From an uncultured Roseovarius sp. (GTDB lineage Bacteria; Pseudomonadota; Alphaproteobacteria; Rhodobacterales; Rhodobacteraceae), in NCBI RefSeq assembly GCF_947489715.1, contig NZ_CANLER010000001.1, forward strand, positions 1,102,048 through 1,166,047: a stretch of 64,000 nt of DNA. Direction: 5' to 3'. A model generated the notes under the pieces. That model was not told where the DNA came from. It saw nothing but the letters and a program-made list of their open reading frames with translations, and ran no database searches. Positions 63,981 through 64,000 of the stretch are shown here, piece by piece (positions within the stretch are counted from its first letter, which is position 1; every line of letters begins with the position of its first letter). The position numbers and the translations under genes were made by a program.

Positions 63981-64000
63981 TGGCTATTGCCTTACTCATT

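Overview
The window looks like chromosome from a marine alphaproteobacterium of the Roseobacter group (Rhodobacterales). The evidence is the high-GC coding style, the glyQ / small membrane protein / glyS order, a DmdA/GcvT-type demethylase, a polyamine-type ABC transporter beside N-methyl-amine catabolic genes, and a FolB with an extra C-terminal domain beside folP. I saw no rRNA, tRNA, CRISPR array, phage module or replication origin.

Layout. 1-2.3 kb: gene end, a Rieske oxygenase and small proteins. 2.4-7.7 kb: lon, tgt and an SPFH/NfeD membrane pair. 8.0-11.3 kb: two tandem, overlapping paralogous membrane proteins with pentapeptide repeats, then a retropepsin-like/RimK fusion (11.4-12.8 kb). 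13.1-24.5 kb: a catabolic island with flavin monooxygenase, RidA, DUF1028, aldehyde dehydrogenase, LysR, a trimethylamine-dehydrogenase-like flavoprotein and a PotABCD-type importer. A decayed second copy of the flavoprotein lies between potC and potD. The same dyad, TTAG-N7-CTAA, which contains a LysR T-N11-A box, lies upstream of three genes of this island and probably ties them into one regulon. 24.8-29.9 kb: an HdeA-like secreted protein, ctaD with a possible FNR box, an EamA transporter, an unknown membrane-anchored protein and an imine-reductase-like enzyme. 30.3-35.1 kb: a minus-strand operon of Lrp regulator, DmdA-like demethylase, OsmC, crotonase-like protein and acyl-CoA synthetase. 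35.4-38.2 kb: lipoproteins, an ArsR/SRPBCC pair with two tandem operator dyads, and an OxyR-like regulator. 38.4-41.1 kb: small proteins, a structured RNA with terminator, folB and folP. 41.1-48.1 kb: EamA, ilvC, two Lrp regulators, a class V aminotransferase, a UbiH-like monooxygenase, a HAD phosphatase and a GntR regulator.

48.1-52.1 kb: a glycosyltransferase gene (about 643 codons when rejoined) is split by a 2,063-bp IS1595-family element. The element has 24-bp terminal repeats, a perfect 8-bp target duplication, a transposase and three small passenger genes. Removing the element and one duplication copy restores the reading frame exactly.

52.2-64 kb: carA, a YqeY-like protein, DUF2244, a SleB-like hydrolase, a divergent pyruvate phosphate dikinase, glyS, a DUF6446-like protein, glyQ, and a secreted protein whose trypsin-like domain has lost its catalytic His and Ser.

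The most distinctive elements are the shared operators and decayed paralogue of the amine island, the precisely dissected IS with micro-protein passengers, the tandem pentapeptide membrane proteins, the RNA/terminator ahead of folB, and several proteins that keep a family fold but lack its catalytic residues.
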